Positions 8,864-16,674 of a stretch of DNA of 64,000 bases are shown here, one piece after another (position 1 is the first letter of the stretch; the number at the start of each line of letters is the position of its first letter). The stretch spans positions 1,439,160 to 1,503,159 of the forward strand of contig NC_015680.1 in assembly GCF_000215995.1 (NCBI RefSeq), given 5' to 3'. This stretch comes from Pyrococcus yayanosii CH1. Its GTDB lineage: Archaea > Methanobacteriota_B > Thermococci > Thermococcales > Thermococcaceae. The translations under genes were made by a program, and so were the position numbers. Below the pieces are notes generated by a model that saw nothing but the letters and a program-made list of their open reading frames with translations, made no database searches and was not told the origin of the DNA.

Positions 8864-9604
8864 TCATCGTTCGTGCCAAATCACCTTAAACCTGTCGATG
8901 AGGATGACGGTTTCCTCAAGTTTCGCACCCGTCAGGGAATCCACGATGACTAGGGAGACCGAGACGTAGAGTGTGCCACTGACTGGAAGGCTTCCCTCGA
9001 ACTCGATCCTCATCCAGGAGTTCTTAACGTCCATCGTAGCGTTGGGAATGCCCAAGTTCTGGACTAAGATAGCTTTAACCTCGTCCTCGCTGAGGAATGG
9101 AACGTATGATTCTCCATATTTGAGGGAAAGTGCCACGGGGTTGTAATCGAGGAAAAATTTGGCGAACTCCTCCGGCGGAATTATCAGGGTCTCGTTTGTC
9201 TCCTCTATCCAGCCATTTGGTGTCAGCGTGTAGACCTTATTCCCCTCAATCCTTAGCCTTATGGGAACCCTGATGTTATCGGGAAGGGTCGTTATCGTCG
9301 AGTTCACGTAGGCTTTTGTTCCCTCGACAGTGGCGTTCCTCTCAATGGCCATCCTCACGGTCTCCGTGAACGTCTCGTTTTCATCTTCGATTGTTATCGT
9401 TATGTTTACTTCTACGTGCTCCCAGTAGGTGTATGCCGTAGGAAATGACCGTGCCTCTTCGGTGCTCGTAAGCGTTTCGGTCACAGTGGGCGTTGGAGAT
9501 GGGGGCGTTATCACCTCCCTCGGTTGAGAAGTCGTTGTCGTGCCCTCACCAAGGCATCCCGCCGTGAGGATAACCAGGATTAGAGCTATAACTATGCTCC
9601 TCAT
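8864..9604 (-). CDS. Hypothetical membrane-anchored lipoprotein
   Basis: 246 residues from ATG 9604, preceded by a GGGGATCA ribosome binding site; the frame is open further upstream but without protein-like sequence. The N-terminus has a lipoprotein signal, MRSIVIALILVILTAGCLG, with the lipobox Cys at residue 18. A Thr/Pro/Ser-rich linker (about residues 22-50) follows, then a beta-rich domain with many Thr/Asn/Val. Typical of Thermococcales cell-surface lipoproteins. No family recognised. Divergent from moaE, with 67 bases between them. Confidence 0.8.
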   Translation of the reverse strand: MRSIVIALILVILTAGCLGEGTTTTSQPREVITPPSPTPTVTETLTSTEEARSFPTAYTYWEHVEVNITITIEDENETFTETVRMAIERNATVEGTKAYVNSTITTLPDNIRVPIRLRIEGNKVYTLTPNGWIEETNETLIIPPEEFAKFFLDYNPVALSLKYGESYVPFLSEDEVKAILVQNLGIPNATMDVKNSWMRIEFEGSLPVSGTLYVSVSLVIVDSLTGAKLEETVILIDRFKVIWHER

Positions 9605-9671
9605 TGTGATCCCCAGCAGAATTGGGAAACAGTTTAAATAAAGGTTGACCCACAGTCCTCGGGGTGTGGAG

Positions 9672-10106
9672 ATGAAGGTGGCCCTCTTCAGGAAGCCCGA
9701 GGACTTTGACATAGAGAAGGCCGTTTCCCTTGTCTCGTCTCCCGAGGTCGGTGGGGTGGTTATATTCCTGGGAAAGGTTAGGGAGGAAAACTTCGGTAGA
9801 AGGGTTTTGAAGCTTATATACGAGGCCTACGAGGAGATGGCACTCGCGGAAATGGAGAGGATAAGGGAGGAGGCCCTGAGGAAGTTCCCCCTAAAAGACA
9901 TCCTAATATGGCATAGGGTGGGAGAACTAGAGATTGGAGAGAACACCATACTCATCGTCGCCGCCGGAAAGCACAGAAAAGAGGCATTCGAAGCTTGCTC
10001 GTGGGTCGTTGATGAGGTAAAGAGGCGAGTTCCCATATGGAAGAAAGAGGTTACGGAGGAGGGCGAGTTCTGGATAGAGGGAAACACGGCAAGACCTGCG
10101 CGCTGA
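9672..10106 (+). CDS. moaE: Molybdopterin synthase catalytic subunit MoaE
   Basis: Transfers sulfur from the MoaD thiocarboxylate to precursor Z to form molybdopterin. It has 144 residues from ATG 9672 (binding site GGTGTGGAG). Family motifs: GGVVIFLGKVRE near the N-terminus, LIYEAYEEMA, the active-site region WHRVGELEIGE, and the C-terminal KRRVPIWKKEV with the catalytic lysines. Separate from moaA at the window start. Followed by a separately promoted gene. Confidence 0.95.
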   Translation: MKVALFRKPEDFDIEKAVSLVSSPEVGGVVIFLGKVREENFGRRVLKLIYEAYEEMALAEMERIREEALRKFPLKDILIWHRVGELEIGENTILIVAAGKHRKEAFEACSWVVDEVKRRVPIWKKEVTEEGEFWIEGNTARPAR

Positions 10107-10192
10107 TTTTCGCTTTTTGAGTGACTACTAGCAGTGGTGTGCAAAATCCGTATAGAAAAAGTTAATATAGCGAGAATGCGGCACTCTAATCG

Positions 10193-11116
10193 GTGATTTT
10201 CGTGGAGAGGGTAAGTGCCGTAGGGATGGATGTGACTATTAGAGCGGGAAGAATCACGACCGTGGGGAAGCCGCCATGGGCTGAAGTCCAGCACAAGGGC
10301 AAGCTTGAGAGGCTTATACTTCAACTTGGCATAGGGAAAGGAAAGTTCTTGGAGGCCAAGGGCATTCCAAGGAGCATTGGGTGCATAGGGAACAATAGGC
10401 TTATCCTCTACGATGAACCCCTTACGATTGATGACTTCAAGAGGGTGATCTCAGAGTTCAAGGCGCTTGGTGGTGATCTCTACTTGACGAACTACGATGA
10501 CGTCTCAGATCTTGTGGAACTGGCCAAATATGCGGTTTCCATTGGAATAAATAACGTCTATGCCGTGGTTCTCCTCGAGGACGTCCACGAGGTTCCTAGG
10601 GAGAGGAGTTTCAAGCTGGTTGTCGAGGTAGCATATGAGGAACTCCGGAGGGCTTCAGACACCCTTGATGTAGCCGACGTGCTCCTCCTTATGGCTAGGT
10701 ATCCTGAATATAGGGAGGTCAGGGAGAGAGGCCTTCCCTTCGCCGGAGAGGTTTGGATAGACATCCTGTATCCTGGCTCCTTGAGATTTCTCGACTTTAG
10801 CCCTATAGAGGTTCGGAGAACGGTTAATCCGACGGCGATAGCTTACAATCCTTGTCTGGCCGGAACCCTTGCCATAACTCCGGAGGGCTTTGCCCTGCCA
10901 TGTCCTCTCCTCAGGAAGTTCCCCGTTGGCAGCGTTAGGGAGGAACCCCTGAGAAGGATAGCCAGGAAGCAGAGACTGAGGTCTTTCTGGAAGCTCACCA
11001 AGGACAATATACCTAATTGCAAAAGGTGCCCGCTCCGCTACACATGCCATGACTGCCGCGCCTTGGAGTATCAGGCCACGGGGGACCTCTTGGGTATTGA
11101 GTTCTGCGTTCTTTAG
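10193..11116 (+). CDS. SPASM-domain protein lacking a radical SAM cluster motif
   Basis: 307 residues. The C-terminal 85 residues hold a SPASM-type cysteine set: Cys-Leu-Ala-Gly, a later Pro-Cys-Pro, then CKRCPLRYTCHDC and a final Cys two residues from the end. Such domains bind extra [4Fe-4S] clusters in radical SAM peptide-modifying enzymes and heme-pathway enzymes. The N-terminal 200 residues look like a partial TIM barrel with alternating strands and helices, but there is no CxxxCxxC; only one Cys (Gly-Cys-Ile-Gly) lies in the expected region. It may be a degenerate radical SAM enzyme that is non-catalytic or a partner of another. A TATA-like ttaatata at 10162-10169 sits about 27 bases before GTG 10193, so the mRNA is probably leaderless. 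Confidence 0.7.
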   Translation: MIFVERVSAVGMDVTIRAGRITTVGKPPWAEVQHKGKLERLILQLGIGKGKFLEAKGIPRSIGCIGNNRLILYDEPLTIDDFKRVISEFKALGGDLYLTNYDDVSDLVELAKYAVSIGINNVYAVVLLEDVHEVPRERSFKLVVEVAYEELRRASDTLDVADVLLLMARYPEYREVRERGLPFAGEVWIDILYPGSLRFLDFSPIEVRRTVNPTAIAYNPCLAGTLAITPEGFALPCPLLRKFPVGSVREEPLRRIARKQRLRSFWKLTKDNIPNCKRCPLRYTCHDCRALEYQATGDLLGIEFCVL

Positions 11117-11215
11117 TTTTGTATATTTTGCATAATATTTCCCACGAGGTTCTCAGGTGTTCAGAAATCCTCTCAAATTCATGGCAAAAGCTTTATAATT
11201 CCTCACCAGAAACTA

Positions 11216-11237
11216 CCAAGTAGTCAGGCTTACTTGG
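11216..11237 (+). promoter_or_regulatory. Inverted repeat in the 5' UTR of the KaiC-like pair
   Basis: CCAAGTA (11216-11222) and TACTTGG (11231-11237) are perfectly complementary with an eight-base loop. The likely TATA box is ctttataatt at 11191-11200, so the repeat sits at or just after the start site. Its right arm takes in the first Gs of the GGGGTGA ribosome binding site (11236-11242). It could be an operator or an RNA hairpin limiting translation. Confidence 0.5.
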
Positions 11238-11248
11238 GGTGATGTATG

Positions 11249-11995
11249 ATGAGCTCTTATTTCGTTAGGAGGGTAAAAAGCGGGATCCCTGGGTTTGATG
11301 AACTCATAGAGGGTGGCTTCCCCGAGGGCACAACGGTCCTTCTCACCGGTGGCACCGGGACGGGAAAGACGACATTTGCTGCCCAGTTCATCTACAAAGG
11401 AGCTGATGAGTACGGGGAGCCTGGTGTATTCGTCACGCTTGAGGAGAGAGCTAAAGATCTTAGGAGAGAGATGAGAGCGTTCGGATGGGACTTTGAGAGA
11501 CTGGAAAAAGAAGGTAAGGTTGCGATAGTAGATGGTGTGAGCTCTACCGTAGGTCTGCCGAGCGAGGAGCGCTTCGTTCTTGAAGACCGGTTTAACATGG
11601 ACAATTTCCTTAGGTATATCTACCGCGTTGTTAAGGCGATAAACGCGAAGAGGCTCGTGATAGATTCCATCCCATCGATAGCCTTCCGTCTTGAGGAAGA
11701 AAGGAAGATTAGGGAGGTCCTGCTTAAGCTCAACACGATACTTCTCGAGATGGGTGTTACCACGATCCTCACCACAGAGGCTCCCGACCCTGCCCATGGT
11801 AAGATAAGCCGTTATGGGATAGAGGAGTTCATCGCGAGGGGTGTCGTAATACTCGACCTTCAGGAGAGGAACATCGAGCTGAAGAGGTACCTTTTGATAA
11901 GGAAGATGCGTGAGACGAGGCACTCGATGAAGAAGTATCCATTCGAGATAGGTCCTACCGGGGTGGTAGTGTACCCGAGCGGCGAGATCTACTAA
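11249..11995 (+). CDS. KaiC-like RecA-superfamily ATPase
   Basis: 248 residues, one KaiC/RadA-type domain. The N-terminal motif SGIPGFDELIEGGFPEG and Walker A GGTGTGKTT (about residues 35-43) are diagnostic. Walker B is the hydrophobic strand RLVIDSIPSIAF. Archaea have many such single-domain paralogs, often in signalling or stress roles; no specific function is shown here. ATG 11249 is favoured over 11246 by spacing from GGGGTGA. A second, divergent KaiC-like gene follows after 20 bases, so the two probably form an operon and perhaps a hetero-oligomer (inference). Confidence 0.9.
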   Translation: MSSYFVRRVKSGIPGFDELIEGGFPEGTTVLLTGGTGTGKTTFAAQFIYKGADEYGEPGVFVTLEERAKDLRREMRAFGWDFERLEKEGKVAIVDGVSSTVGLPSEERFVLEDRFNMDNFLRYIYRVVKAINAKRLVIDSIPSIAFRLEEERKIREVLLKLNTILLEMGVTTILTTEAPDPAHGKISRYGIEEFIARGVVILDLQERNIELKRYLLIRKMRETRHSMKKYPFEIGPTGVVVYPSGEIY

Positions 11996-12015
11996 TCGGG
12001 TGGGATGTTGCGGTG

Positions 12016-12774
12016 ATGTTGGAGAACTCTGAACCTGATAAAATAGAGCGAACGGTAGAAAGAATTCCAACGGGCATAATAGATGATTTGATAAGTGGGG
12101 GAATCCCTCGGGGTAGTGTAGTCCTGTTGATAGGGGATCCTAAGGCCGGAAAGAGTACTTTTCTCGCCCAATTCACGTATAACCAGCTCCAGATTGGTAT
12201 CCCCGTGATAGGTGTCCTTGTAGATCTTTCCAAGTACGAGTTCGTGAGCAACGCTTTGGACTTCGGGTGGGAGTTTATGCCCTACCTTGACGAGAGGCTC
12301 GTGCTACTTGACGCTTACACCCAGAGGCTTAGGAAGGCTCCCAAGTTCTCATTCGACGAGACGGTTGTTACCGACGTCAGTGACACCACTCAACTTCTCG
12401 ACGCCATAAAGGACTCCACTCTAAAACTCCTTTCTAACACAAGGACCGAAAATATAGTGGGGTTCATATCGTCGATGACTCCCATATTCTTTGAGACATC
12501 GAAGAGGGAGATATACAAGTTCCTCGAGGAGTTGAGGGAGTTCGCACACAGGAACAGGCAGGTATGGGTTCTCGAAATGAATTCGGGAATAGAGGAGCCG
12601 CACGTTGAGATGATGGTTAAGGCGATAGTTGATGGTATCATCGAGCTCAGGCTGATGGAGGAAGGAAAAAGCCTGAGAAGGTATCTGAGAATATACGGCA
12701 TGAGGAGGACGGCCCATAAGCTCGAGTGGATACAGTACGAGATAACTTCTTCTGGTATCAAGCTCCTCCTATGA
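12016..12774 (+). CDS. Second KaiC-like ATPase, divergent
   Basis: 252 residues. Same fold as the gene before it: IPTGIIDDLISGGIPRGSVV is the KaiC N-terminal pattern, and Walker A is GDPKAGKST near residues 40-48. The Walker B region is less standard (NIVGFISSMTPIFF) with no obvious acidic residue at its end, so ATP hydrolysis may be weak. GTG 12013 is an alternative start. The C-terminal part (RRYLRIYGMRRTAHKLEWIQ) aligns by eye with the end of the first gene (KRYLLIRKMRETRHSMKKYP), so the pair arose by duplication. Function unknown. Confidence 0.85.
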   Translation: MLENSEPDKIERTVERIPTGIIDDLISGGIPRGSVVLLIGDPKAGKSTFLAQFTYNQLQIGIPVIGVLVDLSKYEFVSNALDFGWEFMPYLDERLVLLDAYTQRLRKAPKFSFDETVVTDVSDTTQLLDAIKDSTLKLLSNTRTENIVGFISSMTPIFFETSKREIYKFLEELREFAHRNRQVWVLEMNSGIEEPHVEMMVKAIVDGIIELRLMEEGKSLRRYLRIYGMRRTAHKLEWIQYEITSSGIKLLL

Positions 12775-12816
12775 TTTATAGTAAAGCTTTTAAATATTTT
12801 AGCGTTACAATCTCTC

Positions 12817-13983
12817 ATGCGGAAATGGGACGCTCTGCTCATAGTGGCCTTTTTCACATTCCTCTTAATGTCGCTTCTACTAACTCCCAAGGAGCCTGTC
12901 TCGCTTGAAAACGCCCAAAAGGGCTCTCTGGTTGAGTTTTCCGGTGTGTGCGTTTACTCTTCAGGGGACTTCAGCGTTCTGAGCAATGGCTCCCGAAGTG
13001 TTCCCGTATACGCATCCCTTGAGATTGGAAAGGTTTACAAGGTCGTTGGGGTCTTTGACGGCAGAGGAATAAAGCCAAGGGAGGTTGGCGACGGCCTGAT
13101 ATCTCTCCAGACATTCGTAGGTGCCTACTGGTTTGACAATGGTCCCCAGCTTCTAATGCCCGAAAGGATTTGGCTCCTTACGGAGCTGAACATTAGCAAG
13201 GGAACTATTATCGAAGTTAAGGGCTTATTCCATGGTCGAAAACTCGTTCCCGTCAGCTATACAGTCCTGGGGAGGTCTGAACAACCAAGGGATGGCATGC
13301 CCTTTAAGCTCAGGGGCACCGTGATTTATGGAGGAAATCCGGCTACCCTCTGGTGGTGGGGAGAAGCCGTCCGGATTTACCTACCAAAGGGTATAGAGCT
13401 CGAACCTGGCACCCTTGTGGAGGTTCTTGGCGTCATTAGAGTTCGCTCGACCCTAGTCCTCTACGTGAACGATCCAGCCGACGTAAGAAAGCTTGGCTCA
13501 GCCCTTGAGGTCCCTCTGGGAGAGGCGGAGGTTGGTGATGTCGTTCGAAGCTCTTGCAGGGTTGTGGGCAGGAGTGGAAGGGGCCTCAAGCTAGAGTGCC
13601 TTGACAAGCCCCTTGCAGGTTTCGAGGCCCGTACTGGTGATTTAATAGTGTTCAGGGCTCTCAAAAGGCCAGGAAGCTACCTATGCCTTGAGTGCTCCGT
13701 CATTGAGGAAAGGGAGTCTCTCGAGAACTCCATATGCTTTCCTGGAAGTGGGGTCAGAAGGATTTCAGGCACCGTGTCTTGGGTCAAAGTATACTCGAAC
13801 GGGTTTGGGCTGGCTAACGTGACAGAGAGGGGATGTTGGGTCCTTCTAAAGCTGAGGAAAAGCCTAAACATCACGCTTTCCCCAGGAGAGCGGGTTGATG
13901 CCTATGGCTTCTTTACGGAGTATAGGGGGTTTTCTGCCTTTGAAGTTCAGGGGAGGGAGGACATTTGCTGGGGGAGTTCCTGA
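12817..13983 (+). CDS. Exported or membrane-anchored protein with OB-like repeats
   Basis: 388 residues. An N-terminal membrane segment (about residues 6-23) anchors or exports it. The rest is beta-rich, built of several similar units containing phrases such as GTIIEVKGLFHGRKLVPVSY and GTLVEVLGVIRVRSTLVLYV that resemble OB-fold strands. Family not recognised. The TATA box (cttttaaatat, about 12787-12797) is 26 bases from ATG 12817, so the mRNA is probably leaderless. The 3' end overlaps the next gene by 19 bases, suggesting the two membrane proteins work together. Confidence 0.75.
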   Translation: MRKWDALLIVAFFTFLLMSLLLTPKEPVSLENAQKGSLVEFSGVCVYSSGDFSVLSNGSRSVPVYASLEIGKVYKVVGVFDGRGIKPREVGDGLISLQTFVGAYWFDNGPQLLMPERIWLLTELNISKGTIIEVKGLFHGRKLVPVSYTVLGRSEQPRDGMPFKLRGTVIYGGNPATLWWWGEAVRIYLPKGIELEPGTLVEVLGVIRVRSTLVLYVNDPADVRKLGSALEVPLGEAEVGDVVRSSCRVVGRSGRGLKLECLDKPLAGFEARTGDLIVFRALKRPGSYLCLECSVIEERESLENSICFPGSGVRRISGTVSWVKVYSNGFGLANVTERGCWVLLKLRKSLNITLSPGERVDAYGFFTEYRGFSAFEVQGREDICWGSS

Positions 13984-15068
13984 AGGGATTCATCCTCGGG
14001 ATTCTCACTGGTCTAACGCCCGGTCTTCACGTCAACGCCCTCCGTCGCTTTAACTTGGCTCCTGCCACTCTCTTCACGATGGGAACCGTACACACGTTCC
14101 TCGATTCTGTTCCATCCGCCCTCTTTGGGGTTCCCGAGGAGTCCACAGTTCCCTCAGTTCTCCCCGCCCACAGGCTCGTCCTAAGAGGCAGGTTCGGAGA
14201 AGTCGTCCAGCTCTCCCTCTGGGCCAGCTTCTTTGCTTTCCTCCTCTCAATCATTCTCCTTCCCATATATTCCCTCCTAGCGCCCCTTTACTTCCCGACC
14301 TTGGGTAAGATTGCGGTTCTCGTGCTGGCGCTCCTCCTCATCCTTCGCCAGGCGAACCGCCTAGGTGCGGCCCTCATATTTTTCTTCTCAGGTCTTTTAG
14401 GTATTGTCGCCTTCTCCCTTCCGCTCCGAGATCCCTACTACCACGTCTTCACGGGAATCTTCGCTCTTCCTCCACTTCTGGAATCCCTGCTGAACCCGCC
14501 CAGAGAAGTTAAGGTTGAGGAAGCCCAGTTACTTCTCCCCTTTCCTAAGCTTCTTAAGTTCTCCTTTTTCGGAACACTGCTCGGGGCCCTTGCGTCCCTC
14601 CTTCCCGCCCTGACCCCTGGACAAGCTTCTCTCCTCGGCTCTGCCGTTACTAGGGATGACAGGAAGTTCTTAACCGTCGTCTACTCGACGAATACCGCCG
14701 CCTTCGCCTTCTCACTAGCGAACCTCGCCCTCACGGGGAGGGCAAGGAACGGAGTCATGGTCGCAATAGGAGCCGTCCCCATAAACGCCCTCCCCTTCCT
14801 TTACCTGTTGGGACTCTCGGCTGGGACTCTCGTCCTTTTAACTGGCCCCCGGATAGCCTTTTTAGTGGGAAGGCTGGCCTTTAAGAGATACAGGATCGCC
14901 GTTTTGCTTGTCTTGATGTTCTTGGTGTCGTTATCTCTCCTCTACGATGGCCTTCTGGGCCTCTTCCTTCTCGCGGCCTCATCCTCCCTTGGCCTCCTTC
15001 CGCCAAGGCTCCGCGTGAGGAGGATCACGTGTATGGGGGTTCTCATGGTTCCGATACTGCTCGGATAG
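13965..15068 (+). CDS. TctA/DUF112-like membrane protein (COG1784-type)
   Basis: 367 residues with about 9-10 hydrophobic segments. The N-terminal GFILGILTGLTPGLHVNAL and the mid-protein LPALTPGQASLLGSAV look like the repeated Gly-Leu-Thr-Pro-Gly motifs of the TctA family of transporters, which suggests two inverted halves. Substrate unknown. The start is TTG 13965, chosen because the strong ribosome binding site GGGGAGGGAGG ends four bases before it, inside the previous gene. Overlapping translation suggests coupling to the exported protein upstream. Confidence 0.8.
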   Translation: MLGEFLKGFILGILTGLTPGLHVNALRRFNLAPATLFTMGTVHTFLDSVPSALFGVPEESTVPSVLPAHRLVLRGRFGEVVQLSLWASFFAFLLSIILLPIYSLLAPLYFPTLGKIAVLVLALLLILRQANRLGAALIFFFSGLLGIVAFSLPLRDPYYHVFTGIFALPPLLESLLNPPREVKVEEAQLLLPFPKLLKFSFFGTLLGALASLLPALTPGQASLLGSAVTRDDRKFLTVVYSTNTAAFAFSLANLALTGRARNGVMVAIGAVPINALPFLYLLGLSAGTLVLLTGPRIAFLVGRLAFKRYRIAVLLVLMFLVSLSLLYDGLLGLFLLAASSSLGLLPPRLRVRRITCMGVLMVPILLG

Positions 15069-15108
15069 CTTAATAACGGGGGGCGTTGAAGATGTAGGGG
15101 TGGTTGGG

Positions 15109-15708
15109 ATGGTGATATACGAGCCAGTCATGGCCGCGATGGCCTTAGCAAAGTGGCTGGGAGAGGAGATAACCGCTAGGAAGGGGCTTCCAGATGTTGA
15201 AGCTGTGAGGAACAAGATCGTGGAACTGGGGCTCGAAGAAGTCTGTGCCCGGGAGGGACTGGCCGTCTTTAGGAACAGGTTCGTCATAACCCTGCTGATC
15301 CCAAAGAGCGGTATGATAGTCGTGGACTTCCTCTCAGCGAGCGGAGAGCTGAGCGATGCCCTCGAGCTCGTGGCGTACTTTGACAGGAAGATTGAGAGCT
15401 ACGTTGTCGAGATTATTCCCGCCAACGAGCTTGAATTTGAGGGCAATGTCGGCGTGGAGCCGGTTATAATCGATGGGAAGACCTTCGAGCTCAAGAGCTA
15501 TCCGGTCCTCGGCGAGTTCAGGGAGGACAGGGGATCAGTTTACTTGGCCGTTGACGAGAAGACCTACGCCATGTGGAGGGATAGCGAGAAGCTAAACGTC
15601 TGCCCCGTCTGCGGAGGCGAGCTTAGGTGGAGAGGTAGGAGGGCGATATGCGTTGACTGTGGGCTCGAGGTGAGGGTAGTTGAGGAACGTGAAGAGGGCT
15701 CTCGTTAA
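15109..15708 (+). CDS. Hypothetical protein with C-terminal zinc ribbon
   Basis: 199 residues. The first 150 residues form a mixed alpha/beta domain of unknown family. The C-terminus carries Cys-Pro-Val-Cys-Gly-Gly ... Cys-Val-Asp-Cys-Gly, a zinc ribbon. Start ATG 15109 follows GGGGTGG; GTG 15100 is an in-frame alternative. The 3' end overlaps the aldolase gene by 29 bases, so the two are likely co-transcribed. Function unknown. Confidence 0.75.
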   Translation: MVIYEPVMAAMALAKWLGEEITARKGLPDVEAVRNKIVELGLEEVCAREGLAVFRNRFVITLLIPKSGMIVVDFLSASGELSDALELVAYFDRKIESYVVEIIPANELEFEGNVGVEPVIIDGKTFELKSYPVLGEFREDRGSVYLAVDEKTYAMWRDSEKLNVCPVCGGELRWRGRRAICVDCGLEVRVVEEREEGSR

Positions 15709-16243
15709 GTACTCGAGGCTGGCCCACACCAAAGGACTAACAGGTTCCTTCGGTGGTAACATAAGCGTCCGCGTCCGTGACATGGTCTTCATAAAGGGAA
15801 CGGGGGCTGTGATGGGGGAGCTGACGGAGGGCCAAGTGGCAATCCTGAAGCTCGACGGGAGGCAGGTTTCGGCCGTGAGGCCCTCTTCGGAATGGAGACT
15901 CCACTTGAGCGTTTACAAGGTAAGGCCTGATGTGAGGGCGGTGGTTCACCTTCATCCCCCCTACTCCATAGCGGTTTCCATACTCGTGAAAGGGGAGCTT
16001 CCACTCCTGACTCCCGAGGCCGAGCTCTACCTTGGAAGGGTTCCCGTCCTCCCCTTCAGGCCGGCCGGGAGTGGGGAGCTCGCTGAGATTGTCGCCGGGG
16101 GGCTGAGGAGAGCAGACGCTGTCCTGATGGAGAGGCACGGAATAGTGACGGTTGGGAAGAGCCTTAGGGAGGCGTTCTATAGGGCAGAGCTCGTGGAGGA
16201 GAGCGCTCGCCTCTGGTTCGAAACTCGGAACAGAAGGTTTTAA
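15680..16243 (+). CDS. Class II aldolase/adducin family protein (fuculose-phosphate aldolase-like)
   Basis: 187 residues, the usual length of archaeal L-fuculose-1-phosphate aldolases. Motifs: TGSFGGNISVRV for phosphate binding, SSEWRLH with the catalytic Glu region, zinc-binding HLHPP near residue 94, and a third zinc His in MERHG. It cleaves or condenses a sugar phosphate with an aldehyde. Relatives in methanogens have been linked to lactaldehyde formation, and others are methylthioribulose-phosphate dehydratases, so substrate is open. TTG 15680 follows GAGGTGAGGG with suitable spacing. Overlaps the zinc-ribbon gene. Confidence 0.88.
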   Translation: MRNVKRALVKYSRLAHTKGLTGSFGGNISVRVRDMVFIKGTGAVMGELTEGQVAILKLDGRQVSAVRPSSEWRLHLSVYKVRPDVRAVVHLHPPYSIAVSILVKGELPLLTPEAELYLGRVPVLPFRPAGSGELAEIVAGGLRRADAVLMERHGIVTVGKSLREAFYRAELVEESARLWFETRNRRF

Positions 16244-16245
16244 AG
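16238..16245 (+). promoter_or_regulatory. TATA box of the RNase P RNA gene
   Basis: TTTTAAAG centred about 27 bases upstream of the first paired base of the RNA at 16269. It overlaps the stop codon of the aldolase gene. Confidence 0.65.
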
Positions 16246-16268
16246 CAAGGTTATCCTTGAACGTATAA

Positions 16269-16595
16269 GGGCGAGGGGGCTGGGGGCTCTCGGGGCACTC
16301 CCGAGGAAGTTCCGCCCACCGCACCGGGGCCGCGGTGCCGTAAGGCACCCGCCGAGAGGCGGGGCAACGGCACAGAAACGACACGTCCCCCGGGAGATGG
16401 GCATGAAAGCGGCGAAGGCTCCCGGCGACGGGAGCCGAGCTAACCCGCTGACGACCCCGGGGGGAGCGGTGAAACGGCCGTCCCGCGGGGTGCAAGGCCG
16501 AGAAAGGGCCAATGAGTTCCCGGTGTGAGGCCCGTGGTAGGCCGCTTAGTCGAATGCCCCCGCAGTACAGAAGGCGGGCTACAGCCCCCTCGCCC
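16269..16595 (+). ncRNA. rnpB: RNase P RNA
   Basis: Catalytic RNA that removes 5' leaders from pre-tRNAs. The ends pair as helix P1: gggcgagggggctg at 16269-16282 against cagccccctcgccc at 16582-16595. Conserved archaeal elements are present in order: gaggaagttccgccca (the CR-I region) near 16300, agaaacgac, ggtgaaacggccg, a central cgcggggtgcaaggccgag, and agaaggcgggctacag near the 3' end. GC content is far above the flanks. About 327 nt, within the usual range. A short T-rich stretch follows at 16615-16620. Confidence 0.93.
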
Positions 16596-16674
16596 ATATC
16601 ACATTCTGTGACCACATTTTCTCGTGAGAGTTTTGGTTGTTGAACCTGCCTGAAACTTTTGGAGGGTGACCTTG

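Noticed and set aside
15737-16615. Minus-strand 292-codon frame across the aldolase and RNase P RNA
   Set aside because: It crosses a structured RNA and a well-supported gene, with low-complexity composition.
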